The translations under genes were made by a program, and so were the position numbers. Shown here one piece after another: positions 19,125 through 26,742 of a stretch of 64,000 bases of DNA (positions are counted from its first letter, which is position 1; each line of letters begins with the position of its first letter). The notes beneath the pieces are model-generated. The model was not told the DNA's origin. It did no database searches and was given only the letters and a program-made list of their open reading frames with translations. The stretch spans positions 62,001-126,000 of the forward strand of contig NZ_KE384393.1 of NCBI RefSeq assembly GCF_000425505.1. Reading direction: 5' to 3'. Source of the DNA: Flavobacterium frigidarium DSM 17623. GTDB taxonomy: Bacteria; Bacteroidota; Bacteroidia; Flavobacteriales; Flavobacteriaceae.

Positions 19125-19135
19125 AAGTGTCACTT
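19125..19135. promoter_or_regulatory. Operator dyad 2 (AAGTG-T-CACTT)
   Basis: AAGTGTCACTT is a perfect dyad 17 bases before the ATG at 19152. It shares AATCAAGT and ACTT half-sites with the dyad at 19041-19051 and lies just downstream of a promoter-like TTG (19081-19083), 20 bases, TTACTTTG (19104-19111). Confidence 0.5.
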
Positions 19136-19151
19136 TATAACTGTAAAAAAA

Positions 19152-19442
19152 ATGGAAATAGCTAAAACAATCATTGAACAAATTAAATATGCTGATAAAT
19201 GGGCTTTGATGGCTTATGGTTCTAAAAACTTTTTGACATTACCAGAATCAAAAGAATACCAAGGTGGACTACAATTCCAATGTTCAGGTTTCAGACACAA
19301 AGGAACTGTTAGAATCCAATTAAAATGGATTGACACTTATACAATATCATTCATCAGTAAAAAAGGGGAAACTATAAAAGAAGTAAATGATGTGTATTGC
19401 GATATGCTAGTAGATATTCTGGACTGGATTGAAGGTAAGTAA
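19152..19442 (+). CDS. Small hypothetical protein divergent from XRE regulator
   Basis: A 96-residue soluble protein with no recognised domain. It has alternating strands in the middle (VRIQLKWIDTYTISFISKKG) and helices at both ends, including a terminal DMLVDILDWIEG. It is read divergently from the XRE regulator across a gap with two matching operator dyads, which is typical of small genes under lysogeny-type or control-protein regulation. A promoter-like pair with one mismatch stands at 19081-19111. The function is unknown. Confidence 0.65.
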   Translation: MEIAKTIIEQIKYADKWALMAYGSKNFLTLPESKEYQGGLQFQCSGFRHKGTVRIQLKWIDTYTISFISKKGETIKEVNDVYCDMLVDILDWIEGK

Positions 19443-19452
19443 CCTTCAGTCC

Positions 19453-19557
19453 TGTGCAAAATTAGGTTATAGCCATACAGTTCACATTATAAAAAATCAT
19501 TACTCAACAATATCAACCAATTAAACTGTGCAAAATACACCATCCTAAAAATGCACA
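19453..19557. promoter_or_regulatory. Candidate resolvase binding (res-like) region
   Basis: CTGTGCAAAAT occurs at 19452-19462 and again at 19526-19536, and an inverted TGCACA is at 19552-19557. Together they form repeated and inverted half-sites just upstream of the serine recombinase start at 19591. Serine resolvases usually bind such clusters next to their own gene. This assignment is inference. Confidence 0.35.
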
Positions 19558-19590
19558 CTTTTTCGAAATTTCACCTAAAATAATCCAATT

Positions 19591-20226
19591 ATGAAAAGAG
19601 CCAGATACATTCGCCAAAGTACCAGCCAACAATCAAACCTGCGCCAACTGGCAAAAGCCCATCCAGATGAAATATTATTTATTGATACGATAAGTGGTTC
19701 AATTCCATTTGCAGAAAGACCAGCTGGGAAAAAGCTTGTTGAAGCCGTTGAAGCTGGAGAATTGAATTACGTTTCATTTCATGCAATCGACAGGGCTGGA
19801 AGGTCTACTATCGATGTATTGCAGACCCTTAAATTTTTCTTTGATAAAGGAGTGATTGTTAAGATAGATAATTTAGGGCTTGAGTCAATGATAAATGGAA
19901 AAGCTAATCCAGTATTTAACCTAATAACAACTATTTTATCAGAGCTCAGTTCGCTCGAAAAAGCCTCACTTCTTGAAAGACAGGCTGAGGGGATAATACA
20001 GGCTCGCTTACGTGGAGCCTATAAAGGGCGAATGAAAGAAACAAAAGACTCTCCTGAAGTAACACTGGCAAAACACAATAGAGCTGTTAAGGTCATAAAA
20101 TCAAATCCTACAATGTCACTCAGAGACATGGCAAAACTGGCCAGCGATAAAAGCAAAGGATATGAGGTTTCACCGAACACCGTAAAAAAGGTAAAAGATT
20201 TGATGTTGACTCTTTCTATGATTTAA
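19591..20226 (+). CDS. Small serine recombinase (resolvase/invertase family)
   Basis: A 211-residue serine recombinase. The catalytic Ser10 sits in RYIRQSTSQQ, and further family marks are FHAIDRAGRS (with the conserved Arg), then EKASLLERQAEGI in the long E-helix region. The C-terminus has a small HTH (MSLRDMAKLAS followed by SPNTVKKVKDLM) for DNA binding. The length fits resolvases and invertases, not the large integrases. It probably resolves or inverts DNA within the element and is unlikely to have inserted the whole island. Repeated TGTGCAAAAT sequences upstream may be its sites. The GC-rich palindrome at 20233-20275 follows it directly. Confidence 0.88.
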   Translation: MKRARYIRQSTSQQSNLRQLAKAHPDEILFIDTISGSIPFAERPAGKKLVEAVEAGELNYVSFHAIDRAGRSTIDVLQTLKFFFDKGVIVKIDNLGLESMINGKANPVFNLITTILSELSSLEKASLLERQAEGIIQARLRGAYKGRMKETKDSPEVTLAKHNRAVKVIKSNPTMSLRDMAKLASDKSKGYEVSPNTVKKVKDLMLTLSMI

Positions 20227-20232
20227 ATTCAA

Positions 20233-20275
20233 TCCCTCCCTCCCTCCAGTTACCCGCCCTGGGGGGAGGGCTGGG
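20233..20275. repeat. GC-rich palindromic (REP-like) element
   Basis: A short, very GC-rich patch in AT-rich surroundings: repeated CCCTCC units followed by ACCCGCCCT and, after a G-run, AGGGCTGGGT, so it can fold into a stable hairpin. It lies just after the recombinase gene and before an A/T-rich run. It could be a terminator, a REP-like repeat or a recombination site. Confidence 0.5.
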
Positions 20276-20343
20276 TGTAATGGATATAATGGGGTTCGAT
20301 GCTGTTCGCTAAATTTTTTTTTTAGATTTTTTTTTTATGTAAT

Positions 20344-22464
20344 TTAGACATAATATGCCGAACTACCCCAATATAAAATATTTGAAAAATCATAATCTTC
20401 CATATCATTTATTCTTCTTATCAATTCTGAAACTGAAGCACCAGAATTATATTCAATAAGTTCATTAATAATTGAATCTTTGCCTTTTAATAATGTTAGG
20501 ACTGTATTATTATAAGACTCTAAATAATCATATCCTTTCGATATAAAAACAGCAAAAAGTGCACCATATATCATAGCAAACTTAAAATCAATCATCCAAA
20601 GATGGGATAAAAAGTCTTGATTCGCATTAGTTAACAAAGCTGGGAATCCAACATTAATTAAATCACCTGTTTGCGTCATAGTACCTCCCTCACAAATATT
20701 ACATAATAATAATCTCCTAGTATCAACAAAAGGATTTTTAAGTGACTCAAATTCACTTAAAGAAATTTCCACATTATCATCTAATACTATTTTAGAATCA
20801 AAAGGCGAATAATGAGAATGCTCACCATGAGAAGAAATCCAAATTATTTGAAAATCAGATTGTAAGTGTTTTAGAAAATCCTTCTTTGTTGGATTACTTA
20901 AAATTAATTCGATATTGTTTTGTTCAAAAATTTCTTTAACACAGCTATACTCCATATCTGAAGAAAAGCTATTTCCTTTCCAAAAAAGAATTTTAGTAAT
21001 TTTTCGAAAGTTATTTTTATGTTTAAAACTAACTTGCCTAGGCAAGGATTTTTCTATCGACTTTATCATAATAGCTTGTAGTGGTAAACTATTATAATCA
21101 AAATGAAAATAACTATCTACACCATTATCAAAAAAAGAAATTAGCTCTTTAAAATTATATAATTTTGAAAGCGATGATTCGAATTTATCTCCATACTTAT
21201 ATTTATATTCTGGCCTCCCAATCTCTTTCGATGGAACTTCATTTTCATATTCTCTACCTTTTAATATCTTAAACTGATTGAGAGATAAATTCTGATATTT
21301 AACTAGTTCAGGAATTAATAATGTTACATCGTTTGCAAATAAAAAATGTTTATTTGCACTCAATAAATACGAACCAAGTTCTGAATTGGGCATCATGTAC
21401 AAAATAGATTTGCTAGTAATTGTACTTTTGTAAAAAGCACAAAAAACTGTATTCAGTTCATTATATTTATTATTCTTAAAACAATAAATAGATAAAGGAT
21501 TCAAAATTTTTGAAAATCTGCTTTTCTCATGTATTTGACTTAACTTATCAAAACAAATAAAATTATGATTCAATAAATTAACCTCCTTGACTAAATTTTC
21601 TAATTTGAAATTTGGTAATAAATCATTGACATATGAATTAACAAAGAACTGAGTTCGTGATATAAGATTTTTCCAATTATGGTCTAGTAGTTCTAAGGCT
21701 ATTTTCTTCCTGAGTGATAAGTCACCAATATTTTTTAAAATAATCTCTAACTTTATAGTTTCATTATACCCCTCATCATTTTTTCCATTTAACTTTTCAT
21801 TGAGTTTTATAATTTTTTTTGGTAAAAAATTCAGTTCAGTTTTGAGATTATTTAATTCACACCAGCTGTAAACATTAGAAATAAAAAAAGCAAACTCTTC
21901 TGTCTCTATATCATTTACTGCAATTAAATCCATTGTCTCATCAATCATTAAAATCCCAAATTCATTCAATCCTGAAAAAGACCGAGAATAATAATAAAAT
22001 TGCCCAAGCCAATTTATTGTAGTATGTAAACTATTCTTTAATACATTTTTATCATTAGAATCTAAATGCTTGAATACCCTATACGAATTTATGTCATATT
22101 TCTCGCCATTAACCCAAATAACATTAAAAATTCCCAAAGAAATTACATCGTAACAAAAATGGAAATGCCCCGTAACGTTGTAACATTTAATAATATCTGC
22201 TGTATAGGATAATAAAAGAAAATCGATTCGATTTTCAATTTTACAGGAAGTCACAGCCGTTTTAAGATTAATCATCTTTAAAAGAAATTGCGATATAATT
22301 TCTTTACTATTTTCTGGTCTAATTTTATAAATATAAAATATAACTTTATGTTTTATTTCCAAATAAAAGTCAAAATTATTTTCCAAATCAACTGGACTAT
22401 TTAAAAAAAATCTATCTAAATCTTCATCTGTTAAAATACAATCAAATAATTCACCATTTGTCAT
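20344..22464 (-). CDS. CHAT-domain (caspase-like) protease with large N-terminal region
   Basis: This 706-residue protein ends in a CHAT protease domain (about residues 490-690). The catalytic pair is visible: His546 in WISSHGEH and Cys591 in LLLCNICEGG, each at the end of a hydrophobic strand, followed by GFPALLTNANQ and a helical FAMIYGALFAVFISKG segment. The first 480 residues are mostly helical and I recognise no repeat family, so they may be a sensor part. CHAT proteases in bacteria act in antiphage and cell-death modules by cutting a partner protein. No gasdermin or Cas gene is nearby. The divergent small membrane-protein gene at 22672 is the only obvious partner candidate. Confidence 0.8.
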   Translation of the reverse strand: MTNGELFDCILTDEDLDRFFLNSPVDLENNFDFYLEIKHKVIFYIYKIRPENSKEIISQFLLKMINLKTAVTSCKIENRIDFLLLSYTADIIKCYNVTGHFHFCYDVISLGIFNVIWVNGEKYDINSYRVFKHLDSNDKNVLKNSLHTTINWLGQFYYYSRSFSGLNEFGILMIDETMDLIAVNDIETEEFAFFISNVYSWCELNNLKTELNFLPKKIIKLNEKLNGKNDEGYNETIKLEIILKNIGDLSLRKKIALELLDHNWKNLISRTQFFVNSYVNDLLPNFKLENLVKEVNLLNHNFICFDKLSQIHEKSRFSKILNPLSIYCFKNNKYNELNTVFCAFYKSTITSKSILYMMPNSELGSYLLSANKHFLFANDVTLLIPELVKYQNLSLNQFKILKGREYENEVPSKEIGRPEYKYKYGDKFESSLSKLYNFKELISFFDNGVDSYFHFDYNSLPLQAIMIKSIEKSLPRQVSFKHKNNFRKITKILFWKGNSFSSDMEYSCVKEIFEQNNIELILSNPTKKDFLKHLQSDFQIIWISSHGEHSHYSPFDSKIVLDDNVEISLSEFESLKNPFVDTRRLLLCNICEGGTMTQTGDLINVGFPALLTNANQDFLSHLWMIDFKFAMIYGALFAVFISKGYDYLESYNNTVLTLLKGKDSIINELIEYNSGASVSELIRRINDMEDYDFSNILYWGSSAYYV

Positions 22465-22534
22465 AACTATTTTTTATTCAAATCTAAAAACATTAATCAA
22501 TAATTTACAATATTAGATTAACTAATTATTATTA

Positions 22535-22542
22535 CAAAAATA
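22535..22542 (-). promoter_or_regulatory. Minus-strand -7 element of the CHAT gene
   Basis: CAAAAATA on the plus strand reads TATTTTTG on the minus strand and fits TAnnTTTG. It lies about 70 bases ahead of the start at 22464. No convincing upstream TTTG was found. Confidence 0.35.
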
Positions 22543-22671
22543 AGTATACTTGTGTTAATTATAACTAGGTAGTTTCTAATCGAGTGAAACTATTATTCAA
22601 TTACACTAAAAAAAAAAATTTTAGAACGAATTTCACTAAAATTCATCAATAAAAGTTAAATTAAAATAGAT

Positions 22672-22782
22672 ATGAAAAACTTCTACAAAATACTAATTCT
22701 TACTATTGTTGGTGGGTCTATTTCATTAATGTTTTATAGATTCGATTTAGCTTATGGCTTTTATGACCGTTCTACTCCCTAG
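22672..22782 (+). CDS. Short membrane-anchor peptide, in frame with next gene across a TAG stop
   Basis: A 36-codon frame with an N-terminal hydrophobic helix (FYKILILTIVGGSISLMFY) and a short outer part ending in YDRSTP. The TAG stop at 22780-22782 is followed at once, in the same frame, by the ATG of the next 102-codon frame. The two together would make a sensible 139-residue single-pass membrane protein, so this is probably one gene broken by a nonsense mutation. Alternatives are two coupled genes, stop read-through or a sequencing error. Confidence 0.45.
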   Translation: MKNFYKILILTIVGGSISLMFYRFDLAYGFYDRSTP

Positions 22783-23091
22783 ATGTCAGAAAGATTAGAA
22801 ACATATTCTTATCTAAGTAAAAGATTTGACGTTTCTATAAACTCAACTAAGGTGGACAAGAAAAATGGTAGATATTATATAAAATTCAAAACTAGACTGA
22901 AAAGTAAATCAAATTTTTCATATGATGACCTTGCGGTTAAACCATGTTTGTATGTTTATCTAAAATCAAATAATGATGATTTTAATTTTTATGCAGTAGA
23001 CCTTAAAAAATTTTCGTTTATAGCGTATAATCAAACCTTAGAACCAAACAAGGAAATAAGTATTAGTAAAAAATGTATTTTAATAATTTAG
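22783..23091 (+). CDS. Small hypothetical protein, probably the outer part of a broken membrane protein
   Basis: A 102-residue frame with beta-rich composition (DVSINSTKV, GRYYIKFKTRL, KPCLYVYLKS) and no motif that I know. It starts directly after the TAG that ends the 36-codon membrane-anchor frame, in the same reading frame, so its ATG may be an internal Met of a once-longer protein. It is divergent from the CHAT protease gene 208 bases away and could be its membrane-tethered partner. That link is speculation. Confidence 0.45.
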   Translation: MSERLETYSYLSKRFDVSINSTKVDKKNGRYYIKFKTRLKSKSNFSYDDLAVKPCLYVYLKSNNDDFNFYAVDLKKFSFIAYNQTLEPNKEISISKKCILII

Positions 23092-23194
23092 GACGCGATA
23101 ATTTTGACGCTGATTATTTGAGATTTAAAGTTTCAAAAGTATCGCATCATTAAATAATAACGATGACAGAGAAAAAATTGAGATACTGGATAAA

Positions 23195-23437
23195 ATGATT
23201 GTGTTTGCACAGAATTGGACAAAACAGGATAATCGGAAAAAAGAGATGTCAAATAAAATCAGAACTAGTACAGACCATCCAACTGTAGCATCCACTAAAA
23301 AACAATTTGGAAGAGAAGTTGACAGATTACAACCTAGCCTTTCATCAACAAAACCATATACAATGGGACAGATTAAAGACAAAGGTTTAATTGATGAATG
23401 TTTTAGAATTATTGAAATGATGAAAAAGATAAGTTAA
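23195..23437 (+). CDS. Short hypothetical frame, possibly a remnant
   Basis: An 80-codon frame that is polar and rich in Lys, with no recognised motif. The frame is open back to 23129 without an ATG, and the extra part (ASLNNNDDREKIEILDK) looks coding, so the true gene may have lost its start. Just before it, a separate frame from 23091 to 23152 ends in RFKVSKVSHH. Three coding-like pieces in three frames between 22672 and 23437 suggest decay. Confidence 0.35.
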   Translation: MIVFAQNWTKQDNRKKEMSNKIRTSTDHPTVASTKKQFGREVDRLQPSLSSTKPYTMGQIKDKGLIDECFRIIEMMKKIS

Positions 23438-23522
23438 AGTAGAAGGAAAGCTAGTTTTAAATGAAGAAAATAGTATTGTGAACTAATTCATAAATTTATG
23501 AATTAGTTCACTCATTTTTCTA

Positions 23523-24293
23523 TTATTTAAATGGTATATATAAAACCTCTGCTTCTTCACGTCCACCAAAGTAACAAAGTAAATCTTTTTTACTGACTGT
23601 CTTTTCAACGACATCATATAATGACTTGTCTTTGTTTAACGAAATTTCATGTGATAGATTAATATATTCAAATGCGAAAAATTCGGCAATCTTCTTATCA
23701 AGTGTCCAGCTAATACGGAATTTACCTGATTTAATTTCTTTTTTTGTACAGCCTCTATAAATGTTTACTTCATCAGGTAAGTTGTTAAAAAAATTTCTTT
23801 CTTCTTCATCCATTAGATGCTCTTTTTCAGGACGGGTATCGTTAAGATATTTTAAGATTTTTGAATCATCAGTATGAGCTAAACTTGAACGTGTATAACA
23901 TTCACCGACCATTTTCCAATAGATTTTGTGGGGCATTGTATCGTAATGGGTTCTCAATACTTCGCCAAGATTTTCAGCATTTGACGTAAACATTCCATCC
24001 CAGTCAACAGTTTCTTTTTGAGTGATTAGCAATTCATCAAACCATTTTTTAATTTTATTTAAAGTTGGTTTAATTGGTCTTTCATTTTCTAAAAAGTCTT
24101 TGTAAGTTTCATTAAGAAAATCAGTTTGAAAATTCACACCCAATTTGTCAGTTTCTTTATGTCTATCTGTTCTAGCACACATAAAATTAAAAGAAGATAA
24201 TTGTATTTCATAACCAAATACTTTTGTTTGTTGGATATTTGTTTTAACTATATCATATTCAAATATAGCTCTATCTAATTCGTTTTGCGTCAT
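23523..24293 (-). CDS. ADP-ribosyltransferase-like toxin domain protein
   Basis: This 256-residue protein has the layout of an R-S-E ADP-ribosyltransferase in its C-terminal half: Arg180 in NIYRGC, Ser195 in ISWTLDKKIAEFFA and an ExE pair at Glu247 and Glu249 (REEAEVLYIPF). The N-terminal 170 residues are helical and may be a substrate-recognition or inhibitory part. Known relatives modify arginine or other residues of host or phage proteins with ADP-ribose from NAD. No antitoxin gene is adjacent on the same strand. The family call rests on motif spacing only. Confidence 0.62.
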   Translation of the reverse strand: MTQNELDRAIFEYDIVKTNIQQTKVFGYEIQLSSFNFMCARTDRHKETDKLGVNFQTDFLNETYKDFLENERPIKPTLNKIKKWFDELLITQKETVDWDGMFTSNAENLGEVLRTHYDTMPHKIYWKMVGECYTRSSLAHTDDSKILKYLNDTRPEKEHLMDEEERNFFNNLPDEVNIYRGCTKKEIKSGKFRISWTLDKKIAEFFAFEYINLSHEISLNKDKSLYDVVEKTVSKKDLLCYFGGREEAEVLYIPFK

Positions 24294-24400
24294 ATTATAT
24301 TTTTGTTTTTGTAGTGATTTTGTTTGTTGGTATAAAAGTATTTTAAATATTTTTCTAATTAGCTATAACATATTAAAAAAGAATTACAACAGAAAGCTTA

Positions 24401-25171
24401 CTAAAAACCTTCAAAAATCCCCAATCCAAATAAAGCAAAATCATATTTGACTGGGTCATTAGGGTCGAGAATTCTTAAATTAGTATCTAATTCTAACAAA
24501 GCTTTTCCATCGTTTTGTTTTCTTTGTAAAAGTCCCAATTTCCGTGCTACATTGCCAGAATGTACATCGAGAGGGCAAGATAGTTTTGATGGTGAAATGT
24601 TTTTCCAAATACCTAAGTCGACTCCAGTATTATCATTTCTAATGAACCACCTCAAACACATATTAATTCTCTTTGCTACTGAACCTTTGTTCGGGTCTGC
24701 TACATGTTTTCTTGTTCGGGACTGATGTGGGATTTCAAAAAAAGTCTCATTTAGAGCATGAATAGCAGGTTGAAGTGAAGTCTTCGTTTGATTGTCAATA
24801 AAAATTTGTTGTAATCCACCTTTGTTGGTATATATATGATTTAAAGCTTTTATGAAGTATTTAAAATCCTCCGAGTTAAAAGTTCTATGCACAAAACCAT
24901 CTAATCTTTCTAATTGATTCTCATCATGGCTCATAACAAAATCATAGGGTGAATCACCTAACAAGTCCATCATACGGTGACCGTTTTTAGTAATCATCGT
25001 TCTATTACCCCAAGCTATTGTTGAAGCCAAGAAACCAGCAATTTCAATATCTTCTTTTAATGTATAGCGATGAGGCACACTAATAGGGTCTGGCTCAATA
25101 AAGTCAATGGTGTTATATTGAAGAACTTTGGCGTCGAGGAAGTCTTTTAATTCATTTTCAGAAATGACCAT
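24401..25171 (-). CDS. TIGR02757 (DUF2400) family protein, intact island copy
   Basis: A complete 256-residue TIGR02757 protein. Visible family marks are EDIEIAGFLASTIAWGNR, HRMMDLLG, SPYDFV, VHRTFN and, in the C-terminal third, AKRINMCLRWFIRN and CPLDVHSGNVAR. The molecular function of the family is not known. It stands directly beside the truncated copy of the same gene (25253-25762), about 65 percent identical over the shared part by eye, so the two are diverged homologues and not a recent duplication. A promoter-like element at 25203-25210 lies between them. It probably replaces the function lost when the island inserted. Confidence 0.88.
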   Translation of the reverse strand: MVISENELKDFLDAKVLQYNTIDFIEPDPISVPHRYTLKEDIEIAGFLASTIAWGNRTMITKNGHRMMDLLGDSPYDFVMSHDENQLERLDGFVHRTFNSEDFKYFIKALNHIYTNKGGLQQIFIDNQTKTSLQPAIHALNETFFEIPHQSRTRKHVADPNKGSVAKRINMCLRWFIRNDNTGVDLGIWKNISPSKLSCPLDVHSGNVARKLGLLQRKQNDGKALLELDTNLRILDPNDPVKYDFALFGLGIFEGF

Positions 25172-25202
25172 GTTTTACTAGTTTTGAAGCTTTAATTTAA
25201 AG

Positions 25203-25233
25203 CAAATATACTTCTTATCATTTTAAAAACAGA
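25203..25233 (-). promoter_or_regulatory. Promoter of the intact TIGR02757 copy
   Basis: On the minus strand TATATTTG (25210-25203) is preceded after 19 bases by TCTG (25233-25230), one mismatch from the Bacteroidetes TTTG/TAnnTTTG pattern. It lies in the 81-base gap between the two TIGR02757 copies. Confidence 0.5.
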
Positions 25234-25252
25234 CTACCTTAATTACCCGTAC

Positions 25253-25762
25253 TTACATGTTGATTCTTTTTGCAGCTGAACCTCTTCTAGGATCAGAGAC
25301 GTGTTTTTTTGTGCGTTGATCGTGAGCTATTTCAAAAAAAACGGACTTAAATTCAGCTATACTTTCTTGCATGCCTAGTATAGGGGCGTGTTTACTAAAT
25401 ACAGCTTCAAGACCTCCATGATTGGTATAAATGTTTTTTAAGCTTTTTATAAAGTGCGTGAAATCAAGGCCATTAAAAGTACGATGCACAAATTGTTGTA
25501 GGTGTTCCAAATCAGACTCTGAGTGAGACATAACAAAATCATAAGGAGAATTTCCCATTAAGTCCATCATGCGATGGCTATTTTTAATAATCATTGTGCG
25601 GTTTCCCCAAGCGATAGTGGCACTTAAAAAACCAGCAATTTCGATATCTTCTTTTTGAGTAAAGAGATGCGGAATTTGCACAGGATCACTTTTAATGAAA
25701 TCAGGAGTGTTGTATTGAATCACTTTTTCGTCTAAGAAAGATTTCAATTCAGATGAATCCAT
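25253..25762 (-). pseudogene. TIGR02757 (DUF2400) gene truncated at the island junction
   Basis: The first 169 residues of a TIGR02757 protein, ending in SAAKRINM followed at once by TAA. In the intact copy the same motif continues into CLRWFIRN, so about 85 C-terminal residues, including the CPLDVHSG segment, are missing. The break falls at the codon after ATG, where TGT would be expected and TAA is found. The start and the upstream region look normal, so a short, probably inactive protein may still be made. This is best read as the resident gene cut by integration of the island to its left. Confidence 0.85.
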
Positions 25763-25850
25763 GCCAGTTTTTCTTTATTAATTTGTGTTCTTGAAATAAG
25801 TGATTGTAATTATGTAAGCAGATGCAATAGCCCAAATAGCAGTGAAAATC

Positions 25851-25882
25851 CTTTTATGCCCTGACCTTTAAGGGCATAAAAG
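25851..25882 (-). terminator. Terminator after lolD
   Basis: CTTTTATGCCC at 25851-25861 pairs exactly with GGGCATAAAAG at 25872-25882. It lies 28 bases past the lolD stop and reads as a minus-strand hairpin ending in T-rich sequence. Confidence 0.6.
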
Positions 25883-25909
25883 ATTGTAGCGTATAGCTGG
25901 AAAAAGCTC

Positions 25910-26590
25910 CTAATTACTAATTAGTCCGTCTACCATAACAAGTTTTCTATCAGCCATATTTGCCAGGTCCTCGTTGTGTGTTACAATGACAAATGTTTGA
26001 CCAAATTCATCACGCAATTTAAAAAATAACTGATGTAAGTTTTCGGCAGAAGCAGTGTCTAAATTTCCAGAAGGCTCATCGGCAAAAATAATAGCAGGTT
26101 TGTTGATTAACGCTCTAGCTACGGCCACGCGTTGCTGTTCTCCTCCTGAAAGTTCATTAGGTTTATGGTGCAAGCGATGTGATAAGCCCAAATATTCTAA
26201 TAATTTTTCTGCTTCAATTTCAGTTTCCTTCTTATTTTTATTTGCAATAAATGCAGGAATACACACATTCTCTAAGGCAGTGAACTCGGGAAGTAATTGA
26301 TGAAACTGAAAGATGAAACCCAAGTTTAGATTTCGAAATTTAGAAATATTCTTGTCATTCATCTTTAAAATATCCTCCCCATTAATTAGTAGCGAACTAT
26401 CATTTTGTTTTTGAGATTGGTCTAACGTTCCTAAAATTTGTAAAAGTGTGGTTTTACCCGCACCCGAAGCGCCAACGATAGATACGATTTCCCCTTTCTT
26501 AATATGCAAGTCAACGCCTTTTAAAACTTGAAGTTTGTCGTAATATTTATTTAGATTTTTAGCTTGGATCATTTTGTGCTGTTTTGACAA
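25910..26590 (-). CDS. lolD: ABC transporter ATP-binding protein LolD
   Basis: A 226-residue ABC ATPase with Walker A GASGAGKT at about 40-47, Q-loop [16 protein letters not shown], signature LSGGEQQR and Walker [13 protein letters not shown]. The [10 protein letters not shown] segment and short length match LolD, which powers release of lipoproteins from the inner membrane to the LolA carrier with LolC/E partners. The true start may be the Met at residue 7 (MIQAKNL). LolC/E are not adjacent, as is common in Flavobacteria. Members of the wider MacB-like group could look similar, so the exact role is less certain than the family. Confidence 0.85.
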   Translation of the reverse strand: MSKQHKMIQAKNLNKYYDKLQVLKGVDLHIKKGEIVSIVGASGAGKTTLLQILGTLDQSQKQNDSSLLINGEDILKMNDKNISKFRNLNLGFIFQFHQLLPEFTALENVCIPAFIANKNKKETEIEAEKLLEYLGLSHRLHHKPNELSGGEQQRVAVARALINKPAIIFADEPSGNLDTASAENLHQLFFKLRDEFGQTFVIVTHNEDLANMADRKLVMVDGLISN

Positions 26591-26742
26591 AGAAACAAAG
26601 ATTTTAGTAATAATAAGAATATTTGAGGCGCTACAACTTATAAATTTTAGTTAAGTATTTATCTAAGATTTAGAAATAGCTTAAATTTACAATAATGGCT
26701 TTTTAAGAGTCATATAATATATAAACAGACAAAATAAAGTAG

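Noticed and set aside
19591..20226. Integrase responsible for inserting the whole island
   Set aside because: At 211 residues it has the size of a resolvase or invertase and lies about 5 kb from the junction. The integrase is more likely outside the window to the left.
20344..23091. Bacterial gasdermin-protease pair
   Set aside because: The small neighbour has an N-terminal membrane anchor and only about 139 residues even if rejoined, unlike gasdermins, so only a general protease-partner idea was kept.
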